From Bacillota bacterium (GTDB taxonomy: Bacteria > Bacillota > Clostridia > Acetivibrionales > DSM-1351), in NCBI GenBank assembly GCA_023391425.1, contig JAEWAX010000129.1:9607-73606 (forward strand): a DNA stretch of 64,000 bases, given 5' to 3'. The position numbers and the translations under genes were made by a program. Positions within the stretch are counted from its first letter, which is position 1. Each line of letters starts with the position of its first letter. The notes below the pieces were generated by a model. The model saw only the letters and a program-made list of their open reading frames with translations. It was not told where the DNA came from and did not search any database. Below are positions 1 to 8,169 of this stretch, in pieces.

Positions 1-634
1 TCATCCAGTCGTCAGTTCTACCTATCATGATAGTACAAATAGGAGACATTGTATCAATAGGAAGTCCTTCTGCCTCTCTCCTTTTTAATCCTCTTTCAAC
101 AGCTTCAGCAACCGCTACTGCTTGAGCTACAGTAAACGAAACTGTTGCGTTTATACTAATTCCATTATAGGTCGCTTCTTCCATCGCCCTAATACCCGCT
201 TCAGAAGCTGGCATTTTCACTTGCATATTTTTCCCCAAACTATTTAGAACTGTAGCATGCTCTATCATTTTCTTTGTATCTCTAAAATACTTAGGACTTG
301 TTTGAATTGACAATCTACCTTTTAGGCCTTTAGATTCATTAAATATTGGAAGCAATTTCTGAGATCTCTCTTTACCAATTTCGTTAATCAGAGCCCAAGT
401 GATATCCTCTTCAGTGGCATCTTTCCTTTCTGCCAACATCTCCTTCAAACGACCTTCCCATTTTGGCAGCTCCTGTTTTATAACAGCTCCTACAATTGAC
501 GGATTGCTTGTTGCTCCTACACTTCCTCTTTCTAGTGCATAGTCCAACTCAACTTCTCCGCAAGAATCCATCCAAATATGCGTATTAGGAAATTTAACAG
601 CAGTTTCATGTAATTTGCCTTTAAAAGTACTCAT
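1..634 (-). CDS. Transaldolase, full-size type (3' part beyond window)
   Basis: Class I (Schiff-base) transaldolase, which moves a dihydroxyacetone unit between a ketose and an aldose. Only the first 211 codons lie in the window; the frame is open to the left edge. The visible part holds the N-terminal SNPS segment, the presumed Schiff-base lysine in VKMPAS, the INATVSFT strand and, near the edge, MIGRTDDW, which corresponds to the phosphate-binding Arg region of the family. The ATG follows a GGGGGT ribosome site. It is the last visible gene of the minus-strand sugar cluster, 33 bp after the fucose-isomerase-like gene. A second, short transaldolase-like protein sits two genes upstream, so the two probably have different substrates. 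The family call is firm; the true substrate is not known. Confidence 0.85.
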   Translation of the reverse strand, partial: MSTFKGKLHETAVKFPNTHIWMDSCGEVELDYALERGSVGATSNPSIVGAVIKQELPKWEGRLKEMLAERKDATEEDITWALINEIGKERSQKLLPIFNESKGLKGRLSIQTSPKYFRDTKKMIEHATVLNSLGKNMQVKMPASEAGIRAMEEATYNGISINATVSFTVAQAVAVAEAVERGLKRREAEGLPIDTMSPICTIMIGRTDDWM

Positions 635-667
635 TTTTATACCCCCAATAATTAATAATATTGAAAT

Positions 668-1984
668 TTACTCTATAACTTCATAGTTCATCATTTTAGC
701 TGCTAGCTTCAATACCTCTCTATACTCCCCATAAAGCATAGCTAAATGGTGAGCAACACCGGTTTCGGTAACTGTATTTAGTAATTCTGTAATGTTTTGC
801 TCAAATTTAACCTTTGTATAAGTTCCACATAGTTGTTTCTTCATTTCTATAGATTCACCAGCCGCAAGGAACATTCTTGTCTTACCCCTAGCAGTATCAA
901 ATCTTAGAAGATTTACATGCCCCTCTTTCATAACAAATCCCGCTGTAACACCTTTACCTCCAGCAAAATAAGTATCAAGCGTTCTCTCGCTCTTACCATC
1001 CCAGAGATTAGCAGGTGCAACACCACAGTGCCACATAAGAGCGTAGTCTTCAGCTAAATCAACTTGTGAAAGGTCTGCTAAGAATGGAGTTTCAGCACCG
1101 ATAGCTGCTCCTGCCAACATAGATAATGCGCCTTCAAGATCACCTTCACAAGCTAAGATCATACCCCTTGATTGTAGAATAGACATAGATGCACAAGGAG
1201 AAATCCCATAGTTTGCTGCAAATTCTGGCCAGCATCTAACTGCTACTGCTGTAAGACTATTTTTTTCAATGAATTTAGAAGCGCTTACACAAAGCCTTGC
1301 AACATTCTTAACTTGTGTATCATTTACATCTCGGCATATAAATAATTTTCTTACTTCTTTTTCTTCTGCTTCGATTTCTTCATCTGTGACAGGTTGTGAA
1401 TACATATCAGCGATTTCATAATGATCTACTAAAATACCTGTTTTTTTGTATAAATCCATATCATCAACACCAACATTGAAGAAACCATGTGCCCGATAGC
1501 CAACAATCCCAACTTTTGCATTTTCAAGTGCTACTTTAATTCTTAAAGCTGCTATCCACTTTTCATCAATTTTGTCACCAATTGTGCAAGAATAGTCATC
1601 TTTACCTGTTTTATACAGGTTAGAAGCATTTAAATTTAAACCACAAACAGCATTCAAACGAATTTTTCCTCCATCATATGGAAGCTCATTATATGCCCAT
1701 AATAGGAATGGTTTCTTTATATATTTAGCAAATACCAAAGCCAGATGACCCAAATGGAAAGTTCCGCTAATTATAACTACTCCATCAACATTTGCAGCTA
1801 GCAATTTTTCAGCTGCCGCTTCTGCGTCACTTACCTCAATTACACATTCCTCAACGAAAGTAAAATCAATATTGGGAAGCTTTTTTAAATCTTTTATTGT
1901 CTCGTAATACATTTCTTGAGCTGTTTTATATTCATAAGTGGTCCTAGTTAAGCAAACCACGCCTAATTTTATTTTTTGTAGCAT
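668..1984 (-). CDS. L-fucose/L-arabinose isomerase-like sugar isomerase
   Basis: A 438-residue protein of the fucose-isomerase-like superfamily (COG2407 type), expected to interconvert an aldose and a ketose with a divalent metal. The C-terminal half shows the usual metal/active-site pattern: CWPEF (about 257), ACEGDLEGAL (about 281) and the late MWHCG histidine (about 320). The N-terminal half is a Rossmann-like region with VVIISGTFHLGH. It is much shorter than classical FucI (about 590 residues), so it is a relative and not FucI itself. It lies between an FSA-type aldolase and a transaldolase, 24 bp after the former, which fits it feeding a ketose to them. The sugar is unknown; transfer of the name fucI would be unsafe. 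Confidence 0.75.
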   Translation of the reverse strand: MLQKIKLGVVCLTRTTYEYKTAQEMYYETIKDLKKLPNIDFTFVEECVIEVSDAEAAAEKLLAANVDGVVIISGTFHLGHLALVFAKYIKKPFLLWAYNELPYDGGKIRLNAVCGLNLNASNLYKTGKDDYSCTIGDKIDEKWIAALRIKVALENAKVGIVGYRAHGFFNVGVDDMDLYKKTGILVDHYEIADMYSQPVTDEEIEAEEKEVRKLFICRDVNDTQVKNVARLCVSASKFIEKNSLTAVAVRCWPEFAANYGISPCASMSILQSRGMILACEGDLEGALSMLAGAAIGAETPFLADLSQVDLAEDYALMWHCGVAPANLWDGKSERTLDTYFAGGKGVTAGFVMKEGHVNLLRFDTARGKTRMFLAAGESIEMKKQLCGTYTKVKFEQNITELLNTVTETGVAHHLAMLYGEYREVLKLAAKMMNYEVIE

Positions 1985-2008
1985 AATTTTTTCCCCCTAT
2001 TGCTATTA

Positions 2009-2686
2009 TTATTTAGCTGTCCCATCCCATGCATCTCTGAATACACCAAGGCCATAAGTTGTAAATGGATGTTCGAAGCTTGCCTTGTATACATCTAGTC
2101 CACAAGTTACAATATCTGCACCAATTGAAGCATAGTCCCCCAATTGTTTTCCGTTTCTGACTGCTGCAACAATAATTTCTGTCTTCATCCCATAATTTCT
2201 GTATATCTTTACAATATCTGAAATATAACCAAAGGCATCGTCTCCACTATTTTCTTTCCAGCCTACAAAAGGTGAGACAAACTTAGCCCCAAGTTTCCCA
2301 ACAGGTATTGCTTGTGAAGGTGAGAATACCAAAGTAACATTGGTTCTGATTCCAATTTCTTCGAGCTTCTTTGCAGCTATTAAGCCTTGTTCAGTACATG
2401 GAACTTTAATTACATAGTTTGGAGAATATGAGGATACTTCTTTGCCAGCTTCTACAATTTCTTGCCACTTATCAAGGTGAGGATTGATTTCAAAGGATAC
2501 AGGGAATTTATCAGGCCCTTCAATTCCAGTTTCCTTAAGCCATGCAGCAATATCTTTAACCACTTGCATAAATGGTTTCCCACTCATTTTGATATGTCTT
2601 GGATTTGTAGTAACTCCATCAATGCAATAATTTTCATATGCATACTTGATTTCATCTAATTTTGCACTGTCTAAAAAATATTTCAT
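2009..2686 (-). CDS. FSA/TalC-type transaldolase family protein
   Basis: A 225-residue protein of the short transaldolase/fructose-6-phosphate aldolase group, which cleaves or makes ketoses through dihydroxyacetone. The Schiff-base lysine is in YVIKVPC (about 95) and the TLVFS strand follows (about 119). The position that reads SPFVGR or APYVNR in known members, whose Arg binds the substrate phosphate, reads SPFVGW here. That is seen directly and suggests a substrate or acceptor without a terminal phosphate, or a shifted anion site (inference). Downstream neighbours are the isomerase and a full-size transaldolase; upstream is the RpiB-type gene 25 bp away. Dihydroxyacetone released by such an enzyme would be used by the DhaK/DhaL and glycerol dehydrogenase of the same cluster. 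Confidence 0.8.
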   Translation of the reverse strand: MKYFLDSAKLDEIKYAYENYCIDGVTTNPRHIKMSGKPFMQVVKDIAAWLKETGIEGPDKFPVSFEINPHLDKWQEIVEAGKEVSSYSPNYVIKVPCTEQGLIAAKKLEEIGIRTNVTLVFSPSQAIPVGKLGAKFVSPFVGWKENSGDDAFGYISDIVKIYRNYGMKTEIIVAAVRNGKQLGDYASIGADIVTCGLDVYKASFEHPFTTYGLGVFRDAWDGTAK

Positions 2687-2711
2687 AGTTTTGTCTCCTC
2701 CGATTTATTGT

Positions 2712-3191
2712 TTATTTGTTATAAATTTGTTCTTCAATATTTTTAACTTGAATTCTTGCGTTTTGTAAATTCTTTGCGCGCCAGTCTTCTAAGTTTTGAG
2801 TAAATTCAGTGTTTAAGAAGGTATCAACCATTGTACAACCAACGAATTCTGCCGTAATCCAACCACCCATGGTTAAAATATTAGCGTCATTAATTGCTCT
2901 AGCTTTTTCTGCAGCATAGGTATTTTCACATACCGCTGCATATACACCTTTATACTTATTGGCAACAATAGACATCCCCATGCCTGTTCCGCAAATCAAA
3001 ATAGCTTTCTCAAACTCGCCCTCAGATACTCTTTTTGCTACTGCTGATGCTACTTCGAAATAAGGCTTTGGTACATTTACATCGGTTGTACCGCTATCAA
3101 CAATTTCGTATCCAGTCTCCACTAAGTGAGCTTTTATTGTTTCCTTTAAAGCAAAACCTGATTTATCAGAACCTATTATTATTTTCTTCAT
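2712..3191 (-). CDS. RpiB/LacA/LacB-family sugar-phosphate isomerase
   Basis: A 159-residue aldose-ketose isomerase of the RpiB/LacAB family. The N-terminus IIIGSDKSGFALKE matches the GxDHxG nucleotide-like loop, although the usual DH reads DK here. The catalytic Cys is in ICGTGMGMSI (about 67-76) and TMGGW follows at about 112. The classical role is ribose-5-P/ribulose-5-P isomerisation. The replacement of the His in the GSDHAG motif by Lys may alter phosphate or ring-opening chemistry, so a non-ribose substrate is possible. It sits 15 bp after the transketolase C-subunit gene and 25 bp before the aldolase gene, clearly in one transcription unit. Confidence 0.8.
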   Translation of the reverse strand: MKKIIIGSDKSGFALKETIKAHLVETGYEIVDSGTTDVNVPKPYFEVASAVAKRVSEGEFEKAILICGTGMGMSIVANKYKGVYAAVCENTYAAEKARAINDANILTMGGWITAEFVGCTMVDTFLNTEFTQNLEDWRAKNLQNARIQVKNIEEQIYNK

Positions 3192-3206
3192 TTTAAAATC
3201 CTCCGA

Positions 3207-4151
3207 TTATCTTTTCATAGAAATGGCTTTTTGTGCTGCAAGTATGATTTCCTTATCTATCAAACCATACTTTCCCTTTAAGAATTCTGTGAAACCTACT
3301 TCACCGAAATGATCCTTGACCCCTACTCTTTGCAATGGTACTGGATAGTTTTCACTTAGGCATTCAGCCACTGCACTGCCAAGACCATTTATTATAGAAT
3401 GATTCTCAGCAACTACTATAGCGCCTGTCTTTCTCGCACTTTGTAAAACAAGTTCTTCATCCAAAGGCTTAATTGTGTGTATATTAATTATTTCTGCATC
3501 AATTCCTATTTCTGATAATGCTTTTTCAGCCTTTAATGCCTCAGCTACCATAATTCCGCTTGCTAAAATAGTTATATCCTTACCTGATTTTAAAACGACA
3601 CCTTTACCAAGCTTAAATTCACAATTATCATCAAATACCTGTACTGCATTTCTTCTTAACAGCCTTATATAAACAGGACCATAGTGCTCTAAAATTTGCG
3701 GAAATGCTTTTTTCAATTGAGCACTATCTACAGGTTCATAAATTATCATGTTAGGAATGTTTCGCATAATAGCTACATCTTCCATACTCATATGGGTACC
3801 ACCGTTTAGCTCTGCTGTCACACCTGGATCACTACCCATCATTTTTACGTTCAGCCCTGCATATGCTACTGATAAAGTAACCTGGTCACATACACGCCTT
3901 GTAGCAAAGGGAGTAAAGGTATGCGTAAATGGAATCTTGCCCATAGCTGACATTCCAGCTGCCACACCAATCATATTCGCTTCTTGAACACCAACGTTCA
4001 CAGTTCTTTCTGGGAACTCAATGCCAAAACGTGTAGTACCTGCGGCTTTCATAAGGTCAGCTTCTACAATAACTAATCTATCATCTTTTTTTGCATATTC
4101 GATCAATAAATCAACATATGTTTCTCTTAGCCATCTATCTTCAAGTACCAT
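3207..4151 (-). CDS. Transketolase, C-terminal (pyrimidine-binding/transketolase C) subunit
   Basis: The 314-residue second half of a split transketolase. It holds the pyrimidine-binding domain (catalytic Glu region VGVQEANMIG about 56, FTPFATRRVCDQV about 80) and the C-terminal domain (VVAENHSIINGLGSAV about 247). The two halves assemble into the thiamine-diphosphate enzyme that transfers two-carbon ketol units. The chosen ATG follows GGGAGG and starts two bases after the stop of the N-subunit gene; a longer frame exists but lacks a ribosome site. Split transketolases are common in clostridia and archaea; here the pair is dedicated to this cluster. Confidence 0.9.
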   Translation of the reverse strand: MVLEDRWLRETYVDLLIEYAKKDDRLVIVEADLMKAAGTTRFGIEFPERTVNVGVQEANMIGVAAGMSAMGKIPFTHTFTPFATRRVCDQVTLSVAYAGLNVKMMGSDPGVTAELNGGTHMSMEDVAIMRNIPNMIIYEPVDSAQLKKAFPQILEHYGPVYIRLLRRNAVQVFDDNCEFKLGKGVVLKSGKDITILASGIMVAEALKAEKALSEIGIDAEIINIHTIKPLDEELVLQSARKTGAIVVAENHSIINGLGSAVAECLSENYPVPLQRVGVKDHFGEVGFTEFLKGKYGLIDKEIILAAQKAISMKR

Positions 4152-4153
4152 CT

Positions 4154-4984
4154 TTATGCATCCTCCCTTTCTTCCAATATAGCTATAGCAGCTTTCCAAG
4201 TTTCCTCAGAAATAATCATGTTATGTGATGCCACCATATTCTCACAGAAGTTTCCGCCTTTTCCCTTGATAGTATTTAGTATTATCATACTTGGCTTACC
4301 CTTTATTTTCTTCGCATTGTCAATTGCATATAATATTTGCTTAATATCATGTCCATCGATGGATTGTACATCCCAACCAAAGGCTTCCCACTTCTTATTA
4401 AGTGGTTCTAGGCCATTTACTTCTTCAATCAGTCCATCAAGCTGCATTTTATTATAATCAGTAAAAGCAATCAGGTTATCAAGTTTCCTACCGCCAGCAA
4501 ACATTGCAGCTTCCCAGATTTGTCCTTCTTGGCTTTCACCATCACCGATTATGGCATATACATATAAGCTTTTTTTATCCATCTTTGCGGCCATTGCCAT
4601 TCCAGTTGCAGCTGAAAAGCCCTGTCCTAAAGAACCTGTTGACATATCAATTCCATTTGTAAGCCTCATGTCACAATGGCTTGGTAGGTTTGTATTTGGT
4701 CTATTTAAAGTATCTAATTCTTCTACTGGAATGAATCCTTTCAGAGCTAGGGTAGAATACAAAGCTGGTCCACCATGCCCTTTTGACAAAACCAGTCTAT
4801 CTCTACCTTCCATTTTGGAATCCTTAGCATCCACATTCATTACTTCAAAATATAATGTAGACAAAACTTCACAAATTGATAACGCACCACCTATATGCCC
4901 AGTTCCAAGCTTGCCAATCGTTTGAATTGTTAATTTGCGAATTTCATTAGCTTTTTTCTCGAGTAGTTCTATTTTACTTTTCAT
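4154..4984 (-). CDS. Transketolase, N-terminal (thiamine-diphosphate) subunit
   Basis: The 276-residue first half of the split transketolase. It binds thiamine diphosphate and Mg2+ through the GDG motif in IIGDGESQEGQIWEA (about 146) and carries the conserved GTGHIGGALS and SKGHGGPALY histidine motifs. The ATG chosen follows GGAGGAAAAA; an upstream in-frame ATG is less well placed. It is followed almost without a gap by the C-subunit gene, so translation is probably coupled. Together they would shuttle C2 units between the sugar intermediates handled by the isomerase and aldolase of the cluster. Confidence 0.9.
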   Translation of the reverse strand: MKSKIELLEKKANEIRKLTIQTIGKLGTGHIGGALSICEVLSTLYFEVMNVDAKDSKMEGRDRLVLSKGHGGPALYSTLALKGFIPVEELDTLNRPNTNLPSHCDMRLTNGIDMSTGSLGQGFSAATGMAMAAKMDKKSLYVYAIIGDGESQEGQIWEAAMFAGGRKLDNLIAFTDYNKMQLDGLIEEVNGLEPLNKKWEAFGWDVQSIDGHDIKQILYAIDNAKKIKGKPSMIILNTIKGKGGNFCENMVASHNMIISEETWKAAIAILEEREDA

Positions 4985-5026
4985 TTTTTCCTCCATTAGC
5001 ATAAAATAGTGTCCGTAAAATGCTAT

Positions 5027-6148
5027 TTAAAGAATTGATTTTAATAATTTGTAAACAGTTTCTTTATTCATAACTGCTGGAGTTAATTGAATAATTGCCG
5101 CTCCAAGACCTACTTCGGTAATATGTTCTAAATCAGCTTCTTTCACACCAATCTCATGCAATCTGATCGGCATTTTCATACTCTCCATTAATTCTTCTAT
5201 TCCATAAGCAAACTCATATATACTTTGAAATCCTAGAAATTTGATTAATTCCTGCATTTTGTCCTTCGCCTGCTCACCACTGATTTTAATAAAAGCTGGA
5301 AGAGTTATTGAACATGCAGTTCCATGATTTGCGCCAAATTCTGTTGTTAAGGGAAAACTTAGTGCATGTATACCAGTTGTTCTTGTCTGACTAAAGGCTA
5401 TTCCTGCAATCAGGCTGGCCTTAATCATAGCTGCTCTGGCATCCTTATTTGATGGTTGGCTATAAGCCGTTCTAATATTTTCAAGAATTAGCTTCATCGC
5501 TCCCATAGCGAGCATATCACATATGGGTTGAGACGCTTTATTCCAATACGCTTCTATAGCGTGACAGAAAGCATCCATACCCGTTGATGCTGTAACTGCT
5601 GCTGGAAGTGTATACGTTAATTCACTATCGATTACTGAATAATCTGGCCAAAATTCATTTGTAACCATTGGCATTTTTATTCCAGCTTTTTTATTAGTAA
5701 ATACTCCTACATTTGTCACTTCACTTCCTGTGCCTGCTGTTGTAGGAATGCATATCAAAGTAGTTTGTCTTTTGGTTAGAGTCTTGCTTCCACCGCTATA
5801 ATAATCGTAGATGCTACCTTCGTTAGTTACTAGACAGGAAACTATTTTTGATACATCAAGCGCACTTCCACCACCCAAACCTATTACACAGTCTGCATTT
5901 ATACTTCTGGCAACTTCAGCTGCTTTATCAACACTTTCGCATGATGGGTTAGGTTCAACCTCACTAAAGTAAGCTACTTTTTTCCCACTCATACTATCTC
6001 CGATTTGTTTAGCAACTCCTGATTGATATAAAAAAGGATCTGATATAATTAAGATATTTTCACCTTTTATATACTTATCAATCTTTTTGGATATTCCAGC
6101 CTCAAAACAAACCTTAGTTGGCATAAAAAAGTCAAATTGATTTTCCAT
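5027..6148 (-). CDS. Iron-containing alcohol dehydrogenase
   Basis: A 373-residue group III (Fe-dependent) NAD(P)H alcohol dehydrogenase. It has the GGGSALDVSK nucleotide loop (about 92), TTAGTGSEVT (about 137) and metal ligands in DAFCHAIEAYW (about 190) and the paired His region HALSFPLTTEFGANHG (about 255-270). Such enzymes reduce small aldehydes (propanediol, butanol, lactaldehyde, sulfo-aldehydes). The start ATG follows AAAGGGGAA. It is separated from dhaL by a 367-bp gap with a palindromic repeat, so it may also have its own promoter. A role in reducing an aldehyde released by the neighbouring aldolase or transketolase is inferred from context only. Confidence 0.85.
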   Translation of the reverse strand: MENQFDFFMPTKVCFEAGISKKIDKYIKGENILIISDPFLYQSGVAKQIGDSMSGKKVAYFSEVEPNPSCESVDKAAEVARSINADCVIGLGGGSALDVSKIVSCLVTNEGSIYDYYSGGSKTLTKRQTTLICIPTTAGTGSEVTNVGVFTNKKAGIKMPMVTNEFWPDYSVIDSELTYTLPAAVTASTGMDAFCHAIEAYWNKASQPICDMLAMGAMKLILENIRTAYSQPSNKDARAAMIKASLIAGIAFSQTRTTGIHALSFPLTTEFGANHGTACSITLPAFIKISGEQAKDKMQELIKFLGFQSIYEFAYGIEELMESMKMPIRLHEIGVKEADLEHITEVGLGAAIIQLTPAVMNKETVYKLLKSIL

Positions 6149-6425
6149 AAAAAATTCCCCTTTCAATTAGAACCTCTAGATAAATGTTATATATTGCTAT
6201 TTAATTAACCTCTTTAATTGATTGCTAATTAAAATCACAATATTTACGTCATATTTACTATAAATCCACTTTATATTCTAATTATATTGCAGCAAAAAGT
6301 CAGTGTCAATACTTATTTTTTAAAAGCTTTAATTAATTGATTATAATAAAACTGCCTTATAGTGAAGTAAAACATCATTATAAGACAGCCTCAATTTTCA
6401 AATATATTTAGTTTGTGTAAATCAC

Positions 6426-6506
6426 ATTTAGTAAATAAACAGAGTTCTATGCTTCGAGTGAAGTTTATACTCCATCTGAAAGCTTAGAACTCTGATAAAC
6501 ACTAAA
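6426..6506 (-). repeat. Dispersed palindromic element, copy 1
   Basis: Almost the whole element folds on itself: outer arms TTTAGTAAATAAACAGAGTT and its counterpart read to GTTCTA-GCTT, with an inner, weaker TTCAGATGGAGT-type hairpin. Read on the minus strand it gives TTCAGATGGAGT, a short loop, ACTTCACTCGAAGC, then TAGAACTCTGTTTAT, the same order as the other copies. It lies in the gap between dhaL and the iron alcohol dehydrogenase, in sense orientation to the latter, about 280 bp before its start. The rest of the gap is AT-rich with nothing else recognised. It could be a leader structure, a processing site or a small mobile-element remnant. Confidence 0.75.
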
Positions 6507-6515
6507 CAATATTTT

Positions 6516-7145
6516 CTATAGTTTTAAATCCTTTGTAATTTCAGTAAAAATAATACCAATTGCAGCTGCTCCTGCGTCAGGGAAATTCATGCTTCTCTCT
6601 CCCACATAGCTTGCTCTGCCCTTTGTAGCTACCATTTGTTTTGTTTTTTCAGCACCTGCAACAGCTGCCTCTGCTCCTTTACGCATTGCCACCAACATAT
6701 CCTCACCATTTTGAGCGCTCTCCTTCAGAGACTCTACCGTTGGAATAAGGGCATCCAATAAGGTTTTATCTCCAAGCTTTGCACCACCTCTTTTTTGAAT
6801 ACCTTCTACTGCGCTTTGCATCATTGCTGCAAATTCAGAGAGATTAAGTTCACTCTTGCCAGCAGCATACTTTGAAGCACTTCTAAATGCAGAACCCCAT
6901 ATTGGTCCAGAAGCACCACCACAATATTCAGTAATTACCATACTGCAGCCTTTCAAGAATTCTCCAATATCATTTTTAGGGATATCCTCCCACTCATTTT
7001 TCAGCTGCTTAAAGCCCTTAGCAACTGACATTCCGAAATCCCCATCACCTGCAACAGAGTCGAGTTCACAGAAATAAACTTCATTCTTTATAATTACTTC
7101 TGTCATATCTTCAACAAGGCTAATTATATTGTTTAAATTTAACAT
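6516..7145 (-). CDS. dhaL: Dihydroxyacetone kinase subunit DhaL
   Basis: The 209-residue nucleotide-binding subunit of dihydroxyacetone kinase. The Mg-nucleotide aspartates are visible in AGDGDFGMSVAKG (about 29-41), and the GGASGPIWGSAF and GRASYVGERS loops fit the DhaL fold. In the PTS-type kinase DhaL holds ADP that is re-phosphorylated by DhaM; no dhaM is found nearby, so the phosphoryl donor may be ATP or a DhaM encoded elsewhere. It is 24 bp after dhaK and certainly co-transcribed with it. Confidence 0.92.
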   Translation of the reverse strand: MLNLNNIISLVEDMTEVIIKNEVYFCELDSVAGDGDFGMSVAKGFKQLKNEWEDIPKNDIGEFLKGCSMVITEYCGGASGPIWGSAFRSASKYAAGKSELNLSEFAAMMQSAVEGIQKRGGAKLGDKTLLDALIPTVESLKESAQNGEDMLVAMRKGAEAAVAGAEKTKQMVATKGRASYVGERSMNFPDAGAAAIGIIFTEITKDLKL

Positions 7146-7169
7146 GTCTTTACAATCCCTTCGAGAAAA

Positions 7170-8159
7170 TTAAATTTTTAGAGCTGGTGTATTAACTGAT
7201 GCATCCAAATATTTTTTTAGTTCTTCATCAAGTTTTAGCAATGTAACAGAAGCACCCGCCATATCAATTGCGGTCATATAATTTCCTACAAAAGTTCTGT
7301 AAATCTTAATATTTTTATTGTCTAAAGCATTAGAAACAGAATTATTAAGCAAATACAATTCCTGTAGTGGCGTGCCACCTAATCCATTTACCAGCAATGC
7401 AACCTCATCACCAGCATTAAATGGGATATCCTCTGTTATCAAATCCACCATTTTGTTAGCTAGTTCATCAGCTGGAACCATCTTCTCACGCGCAATTCCA
7501 GGCTCTCCATGAATACCAACTCCAAATTCTATTTCATCTTCCTTTAAAGTAAAGGTTGGTGTTCCCTTTGCAGGAACAGTACAAGATGTAAGTGCAAAAC
7601 CAATAGTACGCACATTTGCAATAACCTTCTGCGCAATCTGCTTCACTTGTTGCAGATCCAAACCTTGCTCAGCAGCAGCACCTGCTATTTTGTGCACAAA
7701 TACAGTACCGGCCACACCTCTTCTACCTACAGTGTACAAACTGTCCTTTACTGCAACATCATCATTTACATATACTTTTTCAACAACAATATCATCATCT
7801 TCAGCCATTTCAGCTGCTGCATCAAAGTTCATGCAATCGCCAGAATAGTTTTTTATAATCAATAGAGTACCCTTTTCTGACTGAGTTTCAAGTAATGCAT
7901 TATAAACTTGAATTGTTGAAGGCGATGCAAATACATCCCCACAAACTGCGGCATCTAGCATACCCTCACCCACAAAGCCTGCATGAGCTGGCTCATGGCC
8001 ACTTCCTCCACCACTTATAAGGGTAACCTTTTGCTTGTTTATCTCTTTTCTCTTAATAATCTTATATTTTTTATTAAACGCTAATTGAGGATGAGCCTTT
8101 ACTATTCCCTCACACATTTCAATTACTACGTTTTCCACATCATTTACTATCTTTTTCAT
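7170..8159 (-). CDS. dhaK: Dihydroxyacetone kinase subunit DhaK
   Basis: The 329-residue substrate-binding subunit of dihydroxyacetone kinase. GGGSGHEPAHAG (about 43-54) and GVGIHGEPGIAREK (about 210) are the two diagnostic motifs; the His of the second forms the covalent hemiaminal with dihydroxyacetone in characterised enzymes. The product is dihydroxyacetone phosphate, which enters glycolysis. The start follows AGGAGGTTCTAT; a longer upstream frame overlaps the gldA gene and is not used. The gene begins 10 bp after gldA, so glycerol oxidation and dihydroxyacetone phosphorylation are coupled. Confidence 0.93.
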   Translation of the reverse strand: MKKIVNDVENVVIEMCEGIVKAHPQLAFNKKYKIIKRKEINKQKVTLISGGGSGHEPAHAGFVGEGMLDAAVCGDVFASPSTIQVYNALLETQSEKGTLLIIKNYSGDCMNFDAAAEMAEDDDIVVEKVYVNDDVAVKDSLYTVGRRGVAGTVFVHKIAGAAAEQGLDLQQVKQIAQKVIANVRTIGFALTSCTVPAKGTPTFTLKEDEIEFGVGIHGEPGIAREKMVPADELANKMVDLITEDIPFNAGDEVALLVNGLGGTPLQELYLLNNSVSNALDNKNIKIYRTFVGNYMTAIDMAGASVTLLKLDEELKKYLDASVNTPALKI

Positions 8160-8169
8160 ATAGAACCTC

